Positions 23,001-34,530 of a DNA stretch of 64,000 nt are shown piece after piece. Position 1 is the first letter of the stretch, and every line of letters begins with the position of its first letter. Origin of the DNA: Gloeopeniophorella convolvens (lineage: Eukaryota > Basidiomycota > Agaricomycetes > Russulales). Under the pieces are notes generated by a model that had not been told where the DNA came from, did no database searches, and saw only the letters and a list, made by a program, of their open reading frames with translations. The translations under genes were made by a program, and so were the position numbers. The stretch spans positions 186,001 to 250,000 of the forward strand of contig WTXD01000018.1 of the NCBI GenBank assembly GCA_022496205.1, written 5' to 3'.

Positions 23001-23439
23001 GATGTGAGGCTTGCTATATGCGTACGTGTGCTGAACCATGGCTTCGACATTACTTGTAAGTAAGTAGACAGTGTCAATACGTCGCACACGCACCTATGTA
23101 TGTATAATGCACTGCTTTGCAGACTGCCATCAGATCACAGCGGCGCCCCTGTCCTTGTCCCGCACACGGCTGTACTGCATTACGCATCAAACCCAAGTAC
23201 CACAGCTACTGAGATCATCTCGCAGACCGCGAAGCGGGTAGCGCTCGGAAACCCAGAGTACACACGGAGAGCGAGGTGCGCATGGGAAGGGAGATAAAAG
23301 ATACGCAGTGCTGCTTTGCCCTATTTGCGCAGGTCAATATACGAAGAAAGTAACGTGCGGGGTGGGCGTAAAGGAGAAAACGTGGATCGAAGTTGGGCCA
23401 AGTAGGTAGGAGTAAGTGAGGGGCGTGGCGGGCAGCCCA

Positions 23440-24250
23440 CGCACTCCGCCACACCTCTGCGACATGCCACGTAAGCTCCATCAACCCGCTCATCTTGTCG
23501 CCTGCGGCGTCCGCCGCCAGGTACGCCGTCGCCTGCGGCGCCGACACCGCCGCGGCGCTGCCGCTCGCCCGCGCGGGCGCGAGCATCGCCGGCGGGAGCG
23601 GCAGCAGCGCCCCGACGAGCCGGTCCGCGCGGTGCGCGACGAGGAACACGTGCAGCGGCGCAAACGCCTCGGCCTGAGGCACGACGAGCGGCATCGCGGG
23701 GAGCGCGAGCGTGCCGCCGGGGCGCGGCTGCGCGTGCGAGACGGAGAGGCGCAGGATGTGCGTGCAGTGCGCGGGGAGCACGATGTGGTGTGTCGGGACG
23801 AGGAAGACGGCGTCCGAGACGGGGTGCTTGGATGACGGGCTCGAGTGCACGGCGAGGATGTGCGTTAGGGGCGCGGTGCCGTGCGCGGGGACGATGTCGA
23901 ATGATGGGGAGGCGCGCGGGCGAGCTACGGGGGCACTTTTGCGGCGTTGAGCGACGCCATGAGTCTGTGGGAGCGAGGACGCGTGTCAGCCCGCTGTGCA
24001 AAGGACAAATAATGTGTGTACACGCACTCTTCTCCACGCGCGTGGAGGCTCTGGCGGATGTATCCAAAAAGGTACCTGTCCGACGTTGGGCTCCACGGCG
24101 AGGATCGCGTCGCACTGCACCTCGACGAACGCGGGGCGGTTGAGGGCGCGGACCAGCTGGAGGTAGGGAAAGGGCATAGCAGGTTTGCTAGTGCTTGCAT
24201 ATGTCGTAAGGCTGCTGCTGCGAGGCAGAGCGTGTGGCGACTTGGAACGT
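23440..24250 (-). pseudogene. Clp1-like copy 1 (broken)
   Basis: This is a paralogue of the intact copy at 37994. The start codon is ACG at 24250 instead of ATG. Exon 1 ends at 24028, the intron is kept, and exon 2 begins at 23964. A CAG-to-TAG nonsense codon (23927-23925) falls eleven codons into the LMASLNAAKVPP segment, followed by a small deletion. The C-terminal GVFDRDLWAALDW part is missing: the sequence jumps over about 400 bp into the conserved 3' flank (23215-23440). The remaining frame from HSSPSSKHPVSDAVFL to LMELTWHVAEVW is still readable. Confidence 0.85.
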
Positions 24251-24554
24251 AGTGTGCAAGGTGGTGGTATCGAGGATACGATATAAGTGAGCGCTCCCTG
24301 AGTAAAGAGAGGAGGCGATGACGCTTGAATATAAGGAGCGAATAGGGCGGAAAGGGTGCGGGCCAGAAGGGGGATGACAAGCCTCAAGGGCAGGTGCACG
24401 TCGCGCGCCTTTGGGTGTTCGTTATGTCTCACGCCGTGGATTGCGGCGCCATCCTCAACAAGTATGCACGCAAGCGACTCCTCCAAATTGTCGCATTGTG
24501 CTTCTTTCACGTTGGGTTGCACACGCCGCGGACTGCTGAAGAGCGTATTGCAAA

Positions 24555-24872
24555 GTCTTGGGCGCTTCATATGAGCTGCGAGGCGCGGTTCAGAGATCGA
24601 CAGTATAGCGGGTGGGGACACCGATGAAATCAGAAGACCGGAAGCGATCCGGGTCGAGGGTGTTGAGGTGCTTCCAGGCGCAGAGCTCCGGGGGACGTGG
24701 TGCAGGTGATGACGGTGATGGCAGTGAAGATATGGTTGTGGGATACAAGGCGGGATATGTACGGGCTAGCGCGGGGGAGGGACCATGTTCGGGGAAAGGG
24801 TGTTGTCTGGTTGAAGAAGGATGGGGAAGACGCCGGAGACAGGCGGTGCCATATTTGAGGAAAACGAGACAT
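24555..24872 (-). pseudogene. Gene-B 5' fragment C
   Basis: From ATG 24872 (MSRFPQIWHRLSPA) it follows the first ~107 codons of gene B with a frameshift near the TSPGALR segment. It ends at the point corresponding to GSYEAPK, where it joins DNA upstream of Clp1-like copy 1. The same junction occurs in fragments D and E. Confidence 0.8.
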
Positions 24873-25047
24873 AGCAGAATGAAAGGGTGTTATACGCGGG
24901 TTGATTGATCAGGATGTGTGCATCGGCGCGTCGAAGGACGAGCCAATGCTGGTGAATCCGGCAACGGCTTCTTCGAAGCCCCGTGACCCCAACGCGCACG
25001 CGGCCACTGTAACACACCGCCTATCACTGATTTACCCTCAGCTACTT

Positions 25048-26308
25048 AAGTTACTCGAGAAGGGCCGCCCGCGGCGGCAGGTGCCGTTGCTTGCAAATCC
25101 GCTTGTGATTGTGTTCCTGTTGACTTATGTGCACGTTGATTAGCACCAGTTGTCGTGTTTATACTATTGATCTTGCTGGTCTGTGTGCGTGGTGCGCTGC
25201 CGCGCATGGTACTGGTTGACAACGATGTCTTATTTTGATAAGCTATGTACATAGAGTACAATCTGAACACTATGCATAAGTTGCGCGCCAGTCCTGTGTC
25301 AGCACGGTACAGTGATATAGGTGGTGTGCACTGGCGTGCCGTCGCCAGCACTGGGGCTCGAGTTGTCGGCGTAGCCACGCTCGTCACGGTGCGGCAGCAG
25401 CGCATATTGGGGTGCGGTCGTCGCTGCTTGGGCTCGCGAAGTCGGCCTCGCGCATTGCTCAACACCGTGCGGAAGGCTGCAGGTGCGGTGGCGTAGTAGC
25501 GGGGGCGGTGGGTTGGGTATGGTGTCGGTATTACCGGCCTCGTTCAAGGAAGTGAGGCTGCCCCCTGATAAGTGCGGCGGAGAAGTGGAACGGCGCACGT
25601 TGGCGCGTCGCGTCACGTCGCGGCCGTGTCGCTGCGCGGGGGAGCCTTCGGCGCGGGCGCAGTTAGGTTGCCTTGTTCCGGGACGACATTGTGCGATGGG
25701 GGCCGTGGCGTTGTGGAGAACTGAAGGGCCAGCTTGGGCCAGCACGATAAGGGGGCGCGGGTACCCCGTTCATCTATAGAACCGTGCGTCGGTGACTGCA
25801 CTTCGAGGCACGCGCCGTTGCGCCATGTCGCCGTTGCGTCGCGCCGCAAATGTTGCCGCGCCCGTGCGCCGAGACCGTTGTGTTTCGGCACCGAGTCGTG
25901 TGAGGCGAGTCATAGTGGCGTTATGGCGCACTGTGCATCTGGAAGTTCGGGGAGGGAGGGCAAGGGCTCTGCACTGTTTTGGTCTCCTCATCTAGTCAAC
26001 TTGACTATCCGTCTACAACCTGCAAGTCTTCATTGATAGGTTGCATCAGGGCACTAGTGGGGTGATGGGGAAGCACACAAGAGAGGTAAGTTGTTTTCTG
26101 GTGTAAACGATGACTCCTAACAGAGGTTACAGAGTACAGAAAGGAAGGGCGGCAGCAGGGACGTCGGGGCGGGGGAGTCTCAACGAAGAAGTATAGGGTC
26201 GTCATCTTACATAAAGTGTGAGTGATGGGAGGTTTTGCCTGTAAAAGGAAAAAACCACTAGGCGCCCGAGGCAATTATGGGGGGGAGAAGCATCTTGCAA
26301 GCAAGGCA
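25048..26308. mobile_element. 1.26-kb insertion splitting a gene-B/R copy
   Basis: The gene-B upstream sequence breaks after CTCAGCTACTTA at 25047 and resumes with TGCACAACCGCGCAAG at 26310, where the undisturbed copies are continuous. The inserted DNA has overlapping minus-strand frames (25299-25745, 25046-25465) with no family I recognise. The 10-mer TTGCTTGCAA occurs near one end (25087) and inverted near the other. No clear target duplication or transposase is seen, so the class is unknown. Confidence 0.5.
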
Positions 26309-26425
26309 ATGCACAACCGCGCAAGTTGGAGATGAATTGATGCAAGACCCGAGACTGAAGTATGCACGTATGAAACACCACTCCTTCAAGTAGAGGAGCG
26401 AGCACAGGTCCGTGCGCAGGGGGCC
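26309..26425 (-). repeat. Repeat R fragment at the edge of the zinc-finger gene
   Basis: This matches 16028-16140, sharing CACTCCTTCAAGTAGAGG. It ends just after GGTCCGTGCGCAGG, where zinc-finger-gene coding sequence begins. Confidence 0.8.
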
Positions 26426-27975
26426 ACTGCTCATAGGTTCATGGCTCAAAGAATCTGGCACCCCAGAAGTTAACCTAGCCATGACATTCGAAACGCAGTT
26501 CAGGAAGGTAACCTGGGGAGGATTCGCATTCAAAGGGCGCTTTGACCATAAGCGTGATGCTCTGAGCGGCACCTGGAGCCTTCCTGATTCCTTCTTTGAT
26601 ACCTCGGCCAAGGGGCAGATGGAGTTCCGTCGGACACCGCCTCGCTATCTGGTTCTCTATCCTAGCATCAAAGATATTTCGAAGAACAAATACCATGCCC
26701 TGTGGAGATTTGCCATCACCGTGGTGGCAGAGGACTGTTCCTGGGGACCCTGGTCATGGTCGTACTTCTCCAAACACAGAAATGACAGGAGGGCGATGAT
26801 CTCTTTATCTGCTCGCGACATGTATCTCGGAACGCCACTCGACGAAGAAGAAGAGAAGAACGCCGCATCCGTGGCTCAGAGGCTGATCCCAGACGATGCC
26901 TGTTTTTACAGCTACGAGGTCCGCCGGAGACTTGAAGCATCTACCTATGAGCATCCGTAAGTCCGGACGCCGGGATACTCAAGTTTACCTAATGCTGATG
27001 CTAATATTATGTGTAGAAACAACTGCGACTCTTGCCAGACTATCATTCACGGAACGCGCTTCTTTTGCATCGACTGCGTCCACAAGGATACGGAACCGTT
27101 TGATCCATTGGATCTCTGCGATAAGTCGCGCTGTCTCGCTGCGCGTTTGACCGGCCGCCAAGACATCGAAGGCGCTCATGAACCAAAGCATCATCTCGTC
27201 AAAGCTCGCACCGTAGTACACACGCTCCAGTACGGTCGCGTATACGCTGGTGCCAAAGAAGCGCTGAAACGCCTAGATCCTCTCTTCGCGAAGCTTGTGC
27301 AGTTGTCTCAGCGGCAACACGAGGAAGCGCGCAAGACAGTTCCTACAAGTGTTGACGAAGCGTCGATCCCCGAAGCCCCGCTAAATCCGTTAGGTACCGT
27401 TCCAGACGCACAGAGCGAAGAGCCAGTGGACGGTTCCGATGGTAGCCATAGTGTTTCGGATGCAGGTCAGCCTGAGCCCAAGGACGCAACAGATGAGAGC
27501 CAGCCATCGAAGAGGGAGAAGATCGGGCCGGCAGATAAGCTCCCACAAGATGACGTTGGGGGACCGGTGCCTTCGTGCGGCGAGTGCAAAGGCCTTCTCA
27601 GTTTTCCATTCTGGTGTTGCGTCTCTTGCGAAGGTCAGCGAACAGCGACCACATCGCCCGGCTAGACTGAGATCTCACTGGTCACCTTCTATTGTAGATG
27701 ACCTTCTCATATGCGACTCATGCGACGCAAAGGGCGTTCCGCCTCTCACAAACAGCGCCTGGACGCACCCTGAGGAGCATTGCTTAGTTCGCTGCCAAGC
27801 GCCGGAGAGTCTCAAAGAAGATCCAACTTCTGCATCGATGGAGCAGCGTATCCTGGCATTGAGCGACCGTCTCGACAGCTTGCAAACCAACCTGGAAACT
27901 CGCCTCGGCAACCTCGAGCACCTCCTACATGAGGTGGTCGGGGCCAAAAAAACAAACACCCAACCCGCAGCGTAA
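26426..27975 (+). pseudogene. 5'-truncated ZZ-like zinc-finger protein
   Basis: Three exons (26426-26956, 27017-27633, 27698-27975) are open and in phase. The first encodes GSWLKESGTPEVNLAM and WGGFAFKGRFDHKRDALSGT, a beta-rich stretch. The second has the zinc-binding cluster CDSCQTIIHGTRFFCIDC...CDKSRC with downstream His residues. The third completes CGECKGLLSFPFWCCVSC and LLICDSCDAKGV, then ends in a coiled coil (ILALSDRLDSLQTNLETRL). This order fits an Agaricomycete family with two zinc clusters of unknown role. The 5' part is missing: repeat R runs up to the first coding bases, and the only upstream ATG (26412) lies inside R. It is probably a remnant, though a rescued start is possible. 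Confidence 0.65.
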
Positions 27976-28121
27976 CCCAAGTCGATGATCCACCTCTCAC
28001 GATGAGCTCGGTCCGTGAAACGCTCGGCCCATTGATCTTGCAGGATTACTCCCATTTGCCTCCCATACTTACATCTACAAAGCTTGTGACTGCCTTCGTG
28101 TACCACCTATCTAAAGCCTAT

Positions 28122-29472
28122 CTAAAACCTTGTCAATTCGACGAGATCGACTAGCTGCCCATTGCTATTCAGCCCCGCCTGGATAAAAGCGACGTCCTTG
28201 AGAGCACTCCGCGGATTTTGTGCCTGATCGTCCTGACCAGCGATCGCGTGGAAGAAGCTCCGCAGCTCCAACTCGATACTGCGCGGCGGGTTGAAGTCGG
28301 TAACTTCTTCTGCCGTCTTCTCGCCCTTGTCCGACACGCTCGCGACAGTGAGCCGCCATCCGCCCTCGCCGAAGTCGCGGATAGTGATGTACCCTGCGTC
28401 GCCCGTGATGACGTACCCGTTGCCGGCCCTGGCACGGTAGTCGCCACCTGGGGCTGCGAAGGTGAACTCGACGAGGCCGTGCGCGCCGTCGGCCGTCTTG
28501 ATGGTGGCAGTGATCGTGTCGTGCGGCGCAAGGTAGTCTTTGTTGAGCGAGGCGAAGCCTACCAGGTGCGTGATCTCGCTAGGGAGGATCACACGCAGTC
28601 CTGCGGCATAGTGCTGCGCGGATGTCAGCGTCACCTGTCGATACACGATCCGAGACGACTCTACGTACCACGCCACCGTCGAGCTATCCGGGCGCAGGCA
28701 TGAAGTCAGCATCGACCAGCGCGCTGAGATCGGACGACATCGCACCAGAAAACCGCCTTGGTACTACGACGCAGAGTCGAGGTCAGCCCGCGACGGCGGC
28801 GATGATCAACGCCGTGAACACGCACATCCGGCACCGTCCGCCACGGCGTCTTGTACCACTTGGAGCTCTTGTCCACGGCATTGAATATCGACACCTTGAA
28901 GAATACGACCTTTCCGATCTTGCCCTCGCGCACCGCCGCGGCCGCCGCCTGGTAAACCGGCTCGAACTCCCAGTTCTCCGCGACGCGCCACACGAGCCCC
29001 TGCGGGCGGTACGTCGCCTCGTACTCGCGGATGAGCGCGATAGCGCCCGCGACGTCCGGCGCGACGGGCTTCTCGCTCAGCACGTGCTTGCCCGCGCGCA
29101 GCGCGCGCCGCACGATGTCCGGCTGCGTCGAGATGGGCAGGATCACGAGGATGGCGCTGATGTCTGCGCGGGCGAGCAGCGCGTCGAGGTCCGCGCTCGG
29201 GCCGCCCGCGTCGTGGTGCACCGCGGGCGGCGCGGACAGCCCGAGCTGCGCCTGCACCGCGGCGGCGAAGTCGTGCGCGCTTTTTTCGGAGCGCGAGTAG
29301 ACGGCCTTGAGCGCAGGTATGGAGGCGCCGAGCTGGGCGATGATAGGGAGGTACGCTGTACGGTACCTGTCTGTCAGCACGATGGTGGGGCGATCAGGGG
29401 GGGAGGACACGCACCCTCTTTGGCGAAGATGCCAGCGCCGAGAATCGCAAAGCCAGGACCGTCTGCAGACAT
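28122..29472 (-). CDS. Gfo/Idh/MocA-family NAD(P) oxidoreductase
   Basis: Five exons on the minus strand (29472-29415, 29370-28826, 28763-28746, 28683-28669, 28613-28122) give 375 aa. The Rossmann fold opens with FAILGAGIFAKE. The family motif EKPVAPD follows GKHVLS, carrying the catalytic-region Lys, and VWRVAENWEFEPVY leads into the C-terminal substrate domain. The two micro-exons of 18 and 15 nt spell YQGGFL and LDGGV, which join to HYAAGLRVIL and so rebuild the family motif GGxLLDGGVHxxxxLR. This fixes the splice sites. The enzyme probably oxidises or reduces a sugar, inositol or related diol in the cytosol. The substrate is unknown. Confidence 0.88.
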
Positions 29473-30030
29473 GATATGTAGACGGTAGATCAAGAGTCGA
29501 TAGAAGACACAAAGGGAGGACCGCGGTTTGTGCTGTGCGGTCACATTCATATACCCGCCACTGCTAGCACTGTGACTTTGTCAGAGGGGCCCACGTCGGG
29601 AGCCGGGCCCGTCACTTTAGGACACGTCCAGCTGACCTTGACGCAATATAATGTCATTGTTTGCGGGCACATGTGAGGATTCGTGGAAGTGTCCGGGAGA
29701 TTTTCGGACAATCTTCTCGAAAGGATCGGGACCGCCTCCGATAGCGATCACACTTGACCAGGCGCAGACATACTATTTGCTACACCTAGGCAAGAACTTG
29801 GCCATAATGCATATATAGATACGAACATAATCCATGCAAGAACACTCGCTACATAGGAACGAATAAGCAGCTGAGGGGTAAACAAGAGAAACATCAGTCA
29901 GTTCAGAGTCGTGGAGGTCGTCAGTTAGCAGTCAGAAAAATAAAGGCAAATAAGATGGTCGCAGTCTAGCACGTAGCTCTAGATCAGCGCGCAATCACCA
30001 TACGCAACAAGAACACGAGCCCGCCGCCGC
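29473..30030. other. Intergenic between two minus-strand genes
   Basis: It should hold the oxidoreductase promoter, next to 29473, and the 3' UTR of the coiled-coil gene, next to 30030. No other feature is recognised. Confidence 0.5.
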
Positions 30031-32502
30031 TCAGCTCTTGTCGAAAAACGCAACGAGCTCGCCGACCGGCGCGCGCGGCTTGCCCGCGACGACCTTCGGC
30101 GGCACCGGCGCCGACTTGACGCGCGCCTCGAGCGCCTCGCGCCGCACGACGAGCGGGTCGCGGAACGATGCAGACCACGGCGTGCGCGGCTCGCGCTCCT
30201 CCTCCAGCGCCGTGCGGTCCGTGCTCTGCGCGCGCGTGCGCAGCTTCAGCGGGTGCGTCCGCGCGCCCGCGCCCGTCTGTGCGCGCGGGCGGCGCGGCGG
30301 CGACGTTGACGCGGGCGGCGAGTCCGTGCTCGTGTCCGTATCGTCGCCGTTCCCGGCTGCGGCGGCAGGCGCGTGCCCGTTGCGCGGCGCGCCGCCGTGG
30401 CCGTTCGTGCGTGCGGGCGGCGTAGTGGCGTGGCGCCCCGCCGCGCGGCCGATCGTGCGGTCCAGCGCGTCCTCCTCGTCCTCCTCCGTATCGTCGTCCG
30501 GCGGCGCGAGCGGCGGCGGCGACGCGGACATGCGCGGCTTCATGATCGGCTCGCCGAGCGCGACGGTGTAGCGCTTGCGCGGGGTCGGGCTGATGCTCGA
30601 CGAGCGCGCGCGCGGGGGCTGCGGCGGCGCGGCGAGCGCGCGGGGCATGCCGGGTGACATGGACGCTTGGGACGCGGAGGAAAGGGGGAGCCCCGCGACG
30701 GAGATGGGGCGCGGGCGCCCACCGCTGCCGCCCCCACCGCCAGAGGGCGAGGCGGAGGCGGAGACGCTCGGCGGGGACTGGGGCGGCGAGAGCGCGCCAC
30801 CTGGGGCAAGGATGACGGAGCCCGGAGGGGAGGTGTAGTCGCCCGTCGGGTACGGCAGGCGCGAGCGGGGCGTCTCGGCGCGGAGCGCGGTCGGCGGGAG
30901 GAAGGGCGGGCTGACCGAGTCGCGCCGGCGGAGGTCGCTGTACGACGAGATGCGCGAGACGGTCGACGACTGCGGGGGCGGCGGCGTGGTGGGCGGGAGG
31001 GTGTGCGAGTGAACGGTGATGGACGAGCTTGTCTGCGCGTGGATCGCGAAGGACGAGTTGGTCTGCGGCGCGGTGGACACGGCCTGCGCGGAGACGCGCG
31101 ACGGCGCGGAGGAGAGGATCGCGGGCGCGGTCGCGAGCTTGGCCATCTCGCGCCCGAGCACGCCGATGCGGCCCTGCACCTCCATGAGCTCGTCGCGCAT
31201 CTCGCTGACGGTGCCCTCGAGCATGGCCGACGCGGTGTCCTTCGACACGGTCGTCTCGCGCTCGCTCTCCTTCTCGCTCTCCTTCTCGACGAGCCACCGC
31301 TCGACGTCGCCCATGCGCTCCTCGAGCGCGCGCACGTGCCCCACGGTCCACTTCTCGAGCTTCTCGAACCGGCGCGCGATGACGAGGAGCGTGCCGGACA
31401 CGTCGAGTGAGCCCTGCTCGTTGAACTGCGCGTAGAGCGGCGGCGGCTCGCGCGAGGGCGACGCGTTGCGGCTGTCCGGGCCGCGGAGAGGGCTCGGCGC
31501 GAGGCTGGGGGGCAGGCTCGACGGCAGTGCCTGGTTCCCGACGGTGGGCGAGGAGGGCGTGGAGGGCGTCGCGTGCCGCGGCGAGGGCTTGGGCGGCGTG
31601 GTGAGGCTGAGCAGCGTCGGGTTGCTGTGCTTGCCCTCGGGCGTGGTGGGCCAGTCGCCGGAGCGCTTGCGCTCCTTCTCGGCGCGGCGCGCCTCCTTGC
31701 GCTCGCGCTTCTCGCGCTCCTTGGTCTCCTGGACGACCTGCTGCGCGGCGGTGAGCGGCTCCTTGGTCGGCGTCAGGCGGTTCTTCGCGGCGCTCCACCA
31801 CGAGGAGGCGGCGGCGCCGTCGCGCTGGGAGGGCGTGGGGGAGGCCTCGGGCGGCGGCAGGGTCTGCGCGCGCGGGGGCGTGCTCGGGGTCTTGGGCGAG
31901 CTGCGCGTGGTGTGCAGCATCGCGAGGACCTTGTCCTCCATGTGGCGCCGCTCCTCGGCCTCCTGGGTGAGGATGCGCTCAGCCTCGCGGCGCGAGCGAT
32001 CGCGCTCACGTTCGGCCTCGCGCTCGAGCTCCTCGTCGGTGGGCAGGCCGGGCGAGACGGCGCTGCCGACGCTGCTGACGAACGAGCCCACGCGCTGGGC
32101 GAAGCTCGACGCGAACTGGGTGATCGATGGGTTCGGGGAGTGCGAGCGGCGGCCCCAGGACGCATCGGGGTCGTCATCGTGGTCGCCCTCGGACCCGTCC
32201 TCGCTGTGGATCTCGCCCGTCTTTGGGTCGACCGTGAAGCCAGAGCGGAGCGGGGAGGGCGAGCGCCGGCTGGGGTAGTTGTTCCCGTACACGGGCTGTG
32301 GCTGGAGATCGGAGGGAGATATTCAGCGGGCGCGCGCAGACACGAGAACGTGCGCTCTGGGCTGACTTACGATGTCGATGGCGGACGGAGGCGGCGCAGG
32401 AGAGGGCACACGTCGCTGCTGCTGCTTGAACTTGTGGTCCGGGGGTGGCACGAGGTTATTTGGGAGGGACGCAGAGGATTTGTGCAACTGCGGCGAGGCC
32501 AT
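30031..32502 (-). CDS. Large disordered coiled-coil protein, function unknown
   Basis: Two exons (32502-32371, 32301-30031) give 800 aa. The N-terminus is Ser/Pro/Gln-rich (HKFKQQQRRVPSPAPPP), followed by an acidic patch (SEGDHDDDPD). A strong charged helix contains ELEREAERERDRSRREAERI, and a second contains KEREKRERKEARRAEKERKR. A central coiled coil (RRFEKLEKWTVGHVRALEER, VSEMRDELMEVQGRIGVL) precedes a long Pro/Ser/Ala/Arg-rich tail. There is no enzyme motif, transmembrane segment or signal peptide. It resembles a scaffold or cytoskeletal adaptor, but that is inferred from composition. It is head-to-head with LCB1, with about 230 bp between the ATGs, so the two probably share a promoter region. 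Confidence 0.75.
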
Positions 32503-32730
32503 GTTGGGATATCTTGGGGTTGTCTGGCCGCAGAACGCGACCAGCTCGAGTTGAGCCCGCTTGACTGTGCGTAGAGTTGCAGCTAGAGCAACCAAGTACG
32601 ACCAAGTAAGATGTTCAACGTAGTTACGTTACTCGGGCGTCTCCGCGTGCAACAAATGCCCTAAGCGGCTGAGCCCGCTTATTGCCCTTCTTTCTCTTCC
32701 ATCGCGACGACGACGACGACGACGGCGGCG
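32503..32730. promoter_or_regulatory. Shared divergent promoter region
   Basis: These 228 bp separate the ATGs of the coiled-coil gene (minus) and LCB1 (plus). No clear TATA box is present, but a GACGAC simple repeat directly precedes the LCB1 ATG. Confidence 0.5.
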
Positions 32731-34530
32731 ATGGACAGCTCGGCCTCCACGCTCGAACCTCTCTTTGCACTGCTGTCCTACGCCCTCGTGCAGGCAGAGA
32801 CCGCGTTCTACCAGATACCCGGCTCGCACGTCGTCGCGCGCTATGTAAAGTCCTCCCACCAGAACGACCCCGGCCGCACCGTCCTCGAGATCCTCCTTGC
32901 CCTCTTCGCCATCCGCACCCTTCTGCAGTCACGTACCCGTGCAGACAATGGCCCGAAACATTTTATCCAATTCTCTGAAAAGGTGGGTTTTGTCGCGTTG
33001 GCTCGCTAGCACATGCTTAGGCGCCCGCGACTGCGCAGGAAATCGACGAGCTTGTCGACGAATGGAACCCAGAGCCTCTCGGCGCTCCCCTCTCCCCGAG
33101 GAGCAGGCCGACCTCGCCTCTGTTCCCATCGTCTCTGGCCCAAACGGTCCCAGGCCCAAGCTCCTCAGCACCGGCAAGCAGGTCCTGAACTTTGCCAGCT
33201 ACAACTTCACTGGCCTCGCTGGCAACGAGACGATCAAGGAACGTGCTATAGAAACCCTCCGCAAGTATGGTCTTGGTAGCTGTGGCCCTCCCGGCTTTTA
33301 TGGAACCATCGGTACGTGCACGCTCACGCGACGCGAAACTGCCATTCTGATTGTACTCCCAGACGTGCACATGGACCTTGAGCGCGACATTGCGGATTTC
33401 TTGGGCACAGAGTCGGCGATCCTGTACTCGCAGGGCTTCTCCACCATCTCGGCCGTCATCCCGGCATTCGCAAAGCGCGGCGACATCATCGTCGCCGACC
33501 GCGGCGTGAACTTCACAATCCAGAAGGGCCTCCAGATCTCTCGCTCTACCATCCGTTGGTTCGACCACAATGACCCCAAGAGTCTTGAGGAAGTCCTGCA
33601 GGGCGTTGAGAAGGAACGCCGGAAGCGCCGTGGCCCGCTCACGCGCCGGTTCATCGTCACCGAGGGTATTTTTGAGAGGGACGGTGTCATGGTCGACCTG
33701 CCAAAGCTTGTAAGCCGTTCCGGATGCCGGCATATCTTGGACGTGTCTAATTCGCTTGTGCACAGATTGAGCTCAAGAACAAGTACAAGTATCGTCTGAT
33801 CCTCGACGAGAGCATTTCGTTCGGCACCGTCGGCCGTACTGGGCGCGGTCTTACCGAGTTGTACAACGTCCCCGTACGTGTCTCCCTGTCCTCATTGCGC
33901 AACCTGCCTGACCGTCACCCAGGCCTCCCAAGTAGACATGCTCGTCGGCTCAGTGCCAACGGACTCAACTCATCCGGCGGCTTCTGCGCCGGCTCGCGCG
34001 TCGTCGTCGATCACCAGCGGATCAATGGCCTCTCGTTCGTCTTCTCCGCCGCGGTACCAGCGCTACTCGCCGTCTCCGCATCGGAGGGCATCAACATCCT
34101 GCGCAACACGCCCTCGGTGCTGACGGCGCTGCAGGAGAACATTCGCGCGATGCGCGCGGTGCTCGAGCGCGCCGACGGCATCGTGATCCCCTCGCACCCA
34201 GCGTCGCCGATCATCCACATCCACCTGCGTGCACCGTCCGACTCGGCGCCCGCCGCCAGCAAGCCGTCGAACCCGGTGCACGCGCACGTGCGCGACGCGC
34301 CGGTGTTCGACATCGCGGCCGAGGAGCACGTCTTGCAGGAGATCGTGGACGAGGCGCTCGCGCAGGGCGTGTGGGCGACGCGCGCGCGGCGCCTGCGCGG
34401 GCAGGAGGTCGTCGAGGCGCGCCCGAGCATCCGCCTTGCGGTCAGCGCGGCGCTCTCGCGCAAGGAGTGCGAGCGCGCCGCGGGCGTCGTCAAGGCGGCG
34501 GCGGCCAAGGTGCTCGGCCGGCGCAAGTAA
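32731..34530 (+). CDS. LCB1: Serine palmitoyltransferase subunit 1; two frameshifts in the sequence as given
   Basis: LCB1 pairs with LCB2 in the ER membrane to condense serine and palmitoyl-CoA, the first step of sphingolipid synthesis. Five exons are expected: 32731-32982, 33039-33311, 33363-33709, 33766-33873, 33923-34530. The protein starts with the ER-anchor region (LEPLFALLSYALVQAE, TVLEILLALFAIRTLL). It then shows EIDELVDEW, NFASYNFTGLAGNE, YGLGSCGPPGFYGTI, GFSTISAVIPAF, LILDESISFGTVGRTGRG and GGFCAGSRVVVDHQRING. The exons sum to 1588 nt, two short of a multiple of three. One base is missing between GAPLSP and EEQADL (near 33085-33100) and one between LVGSV and NGLNSSGG (near 33951-33960). 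LCB1 normally lacks the PLP lysine, as here. Confidence 0.88.

Noticed and set aside
29984..31801. 605-codon minus-strand open frame
   Set aside because: It is an Arg/Ala-rich shadow of the coiled-coil gene in another frame, caused by high GC.
33878..34123. Overlapping short frames in LCB1 read as separate genes
   Set aside because: They are one LCB1 gene broken by two one-base losses. Both sides of each break match the same protein.
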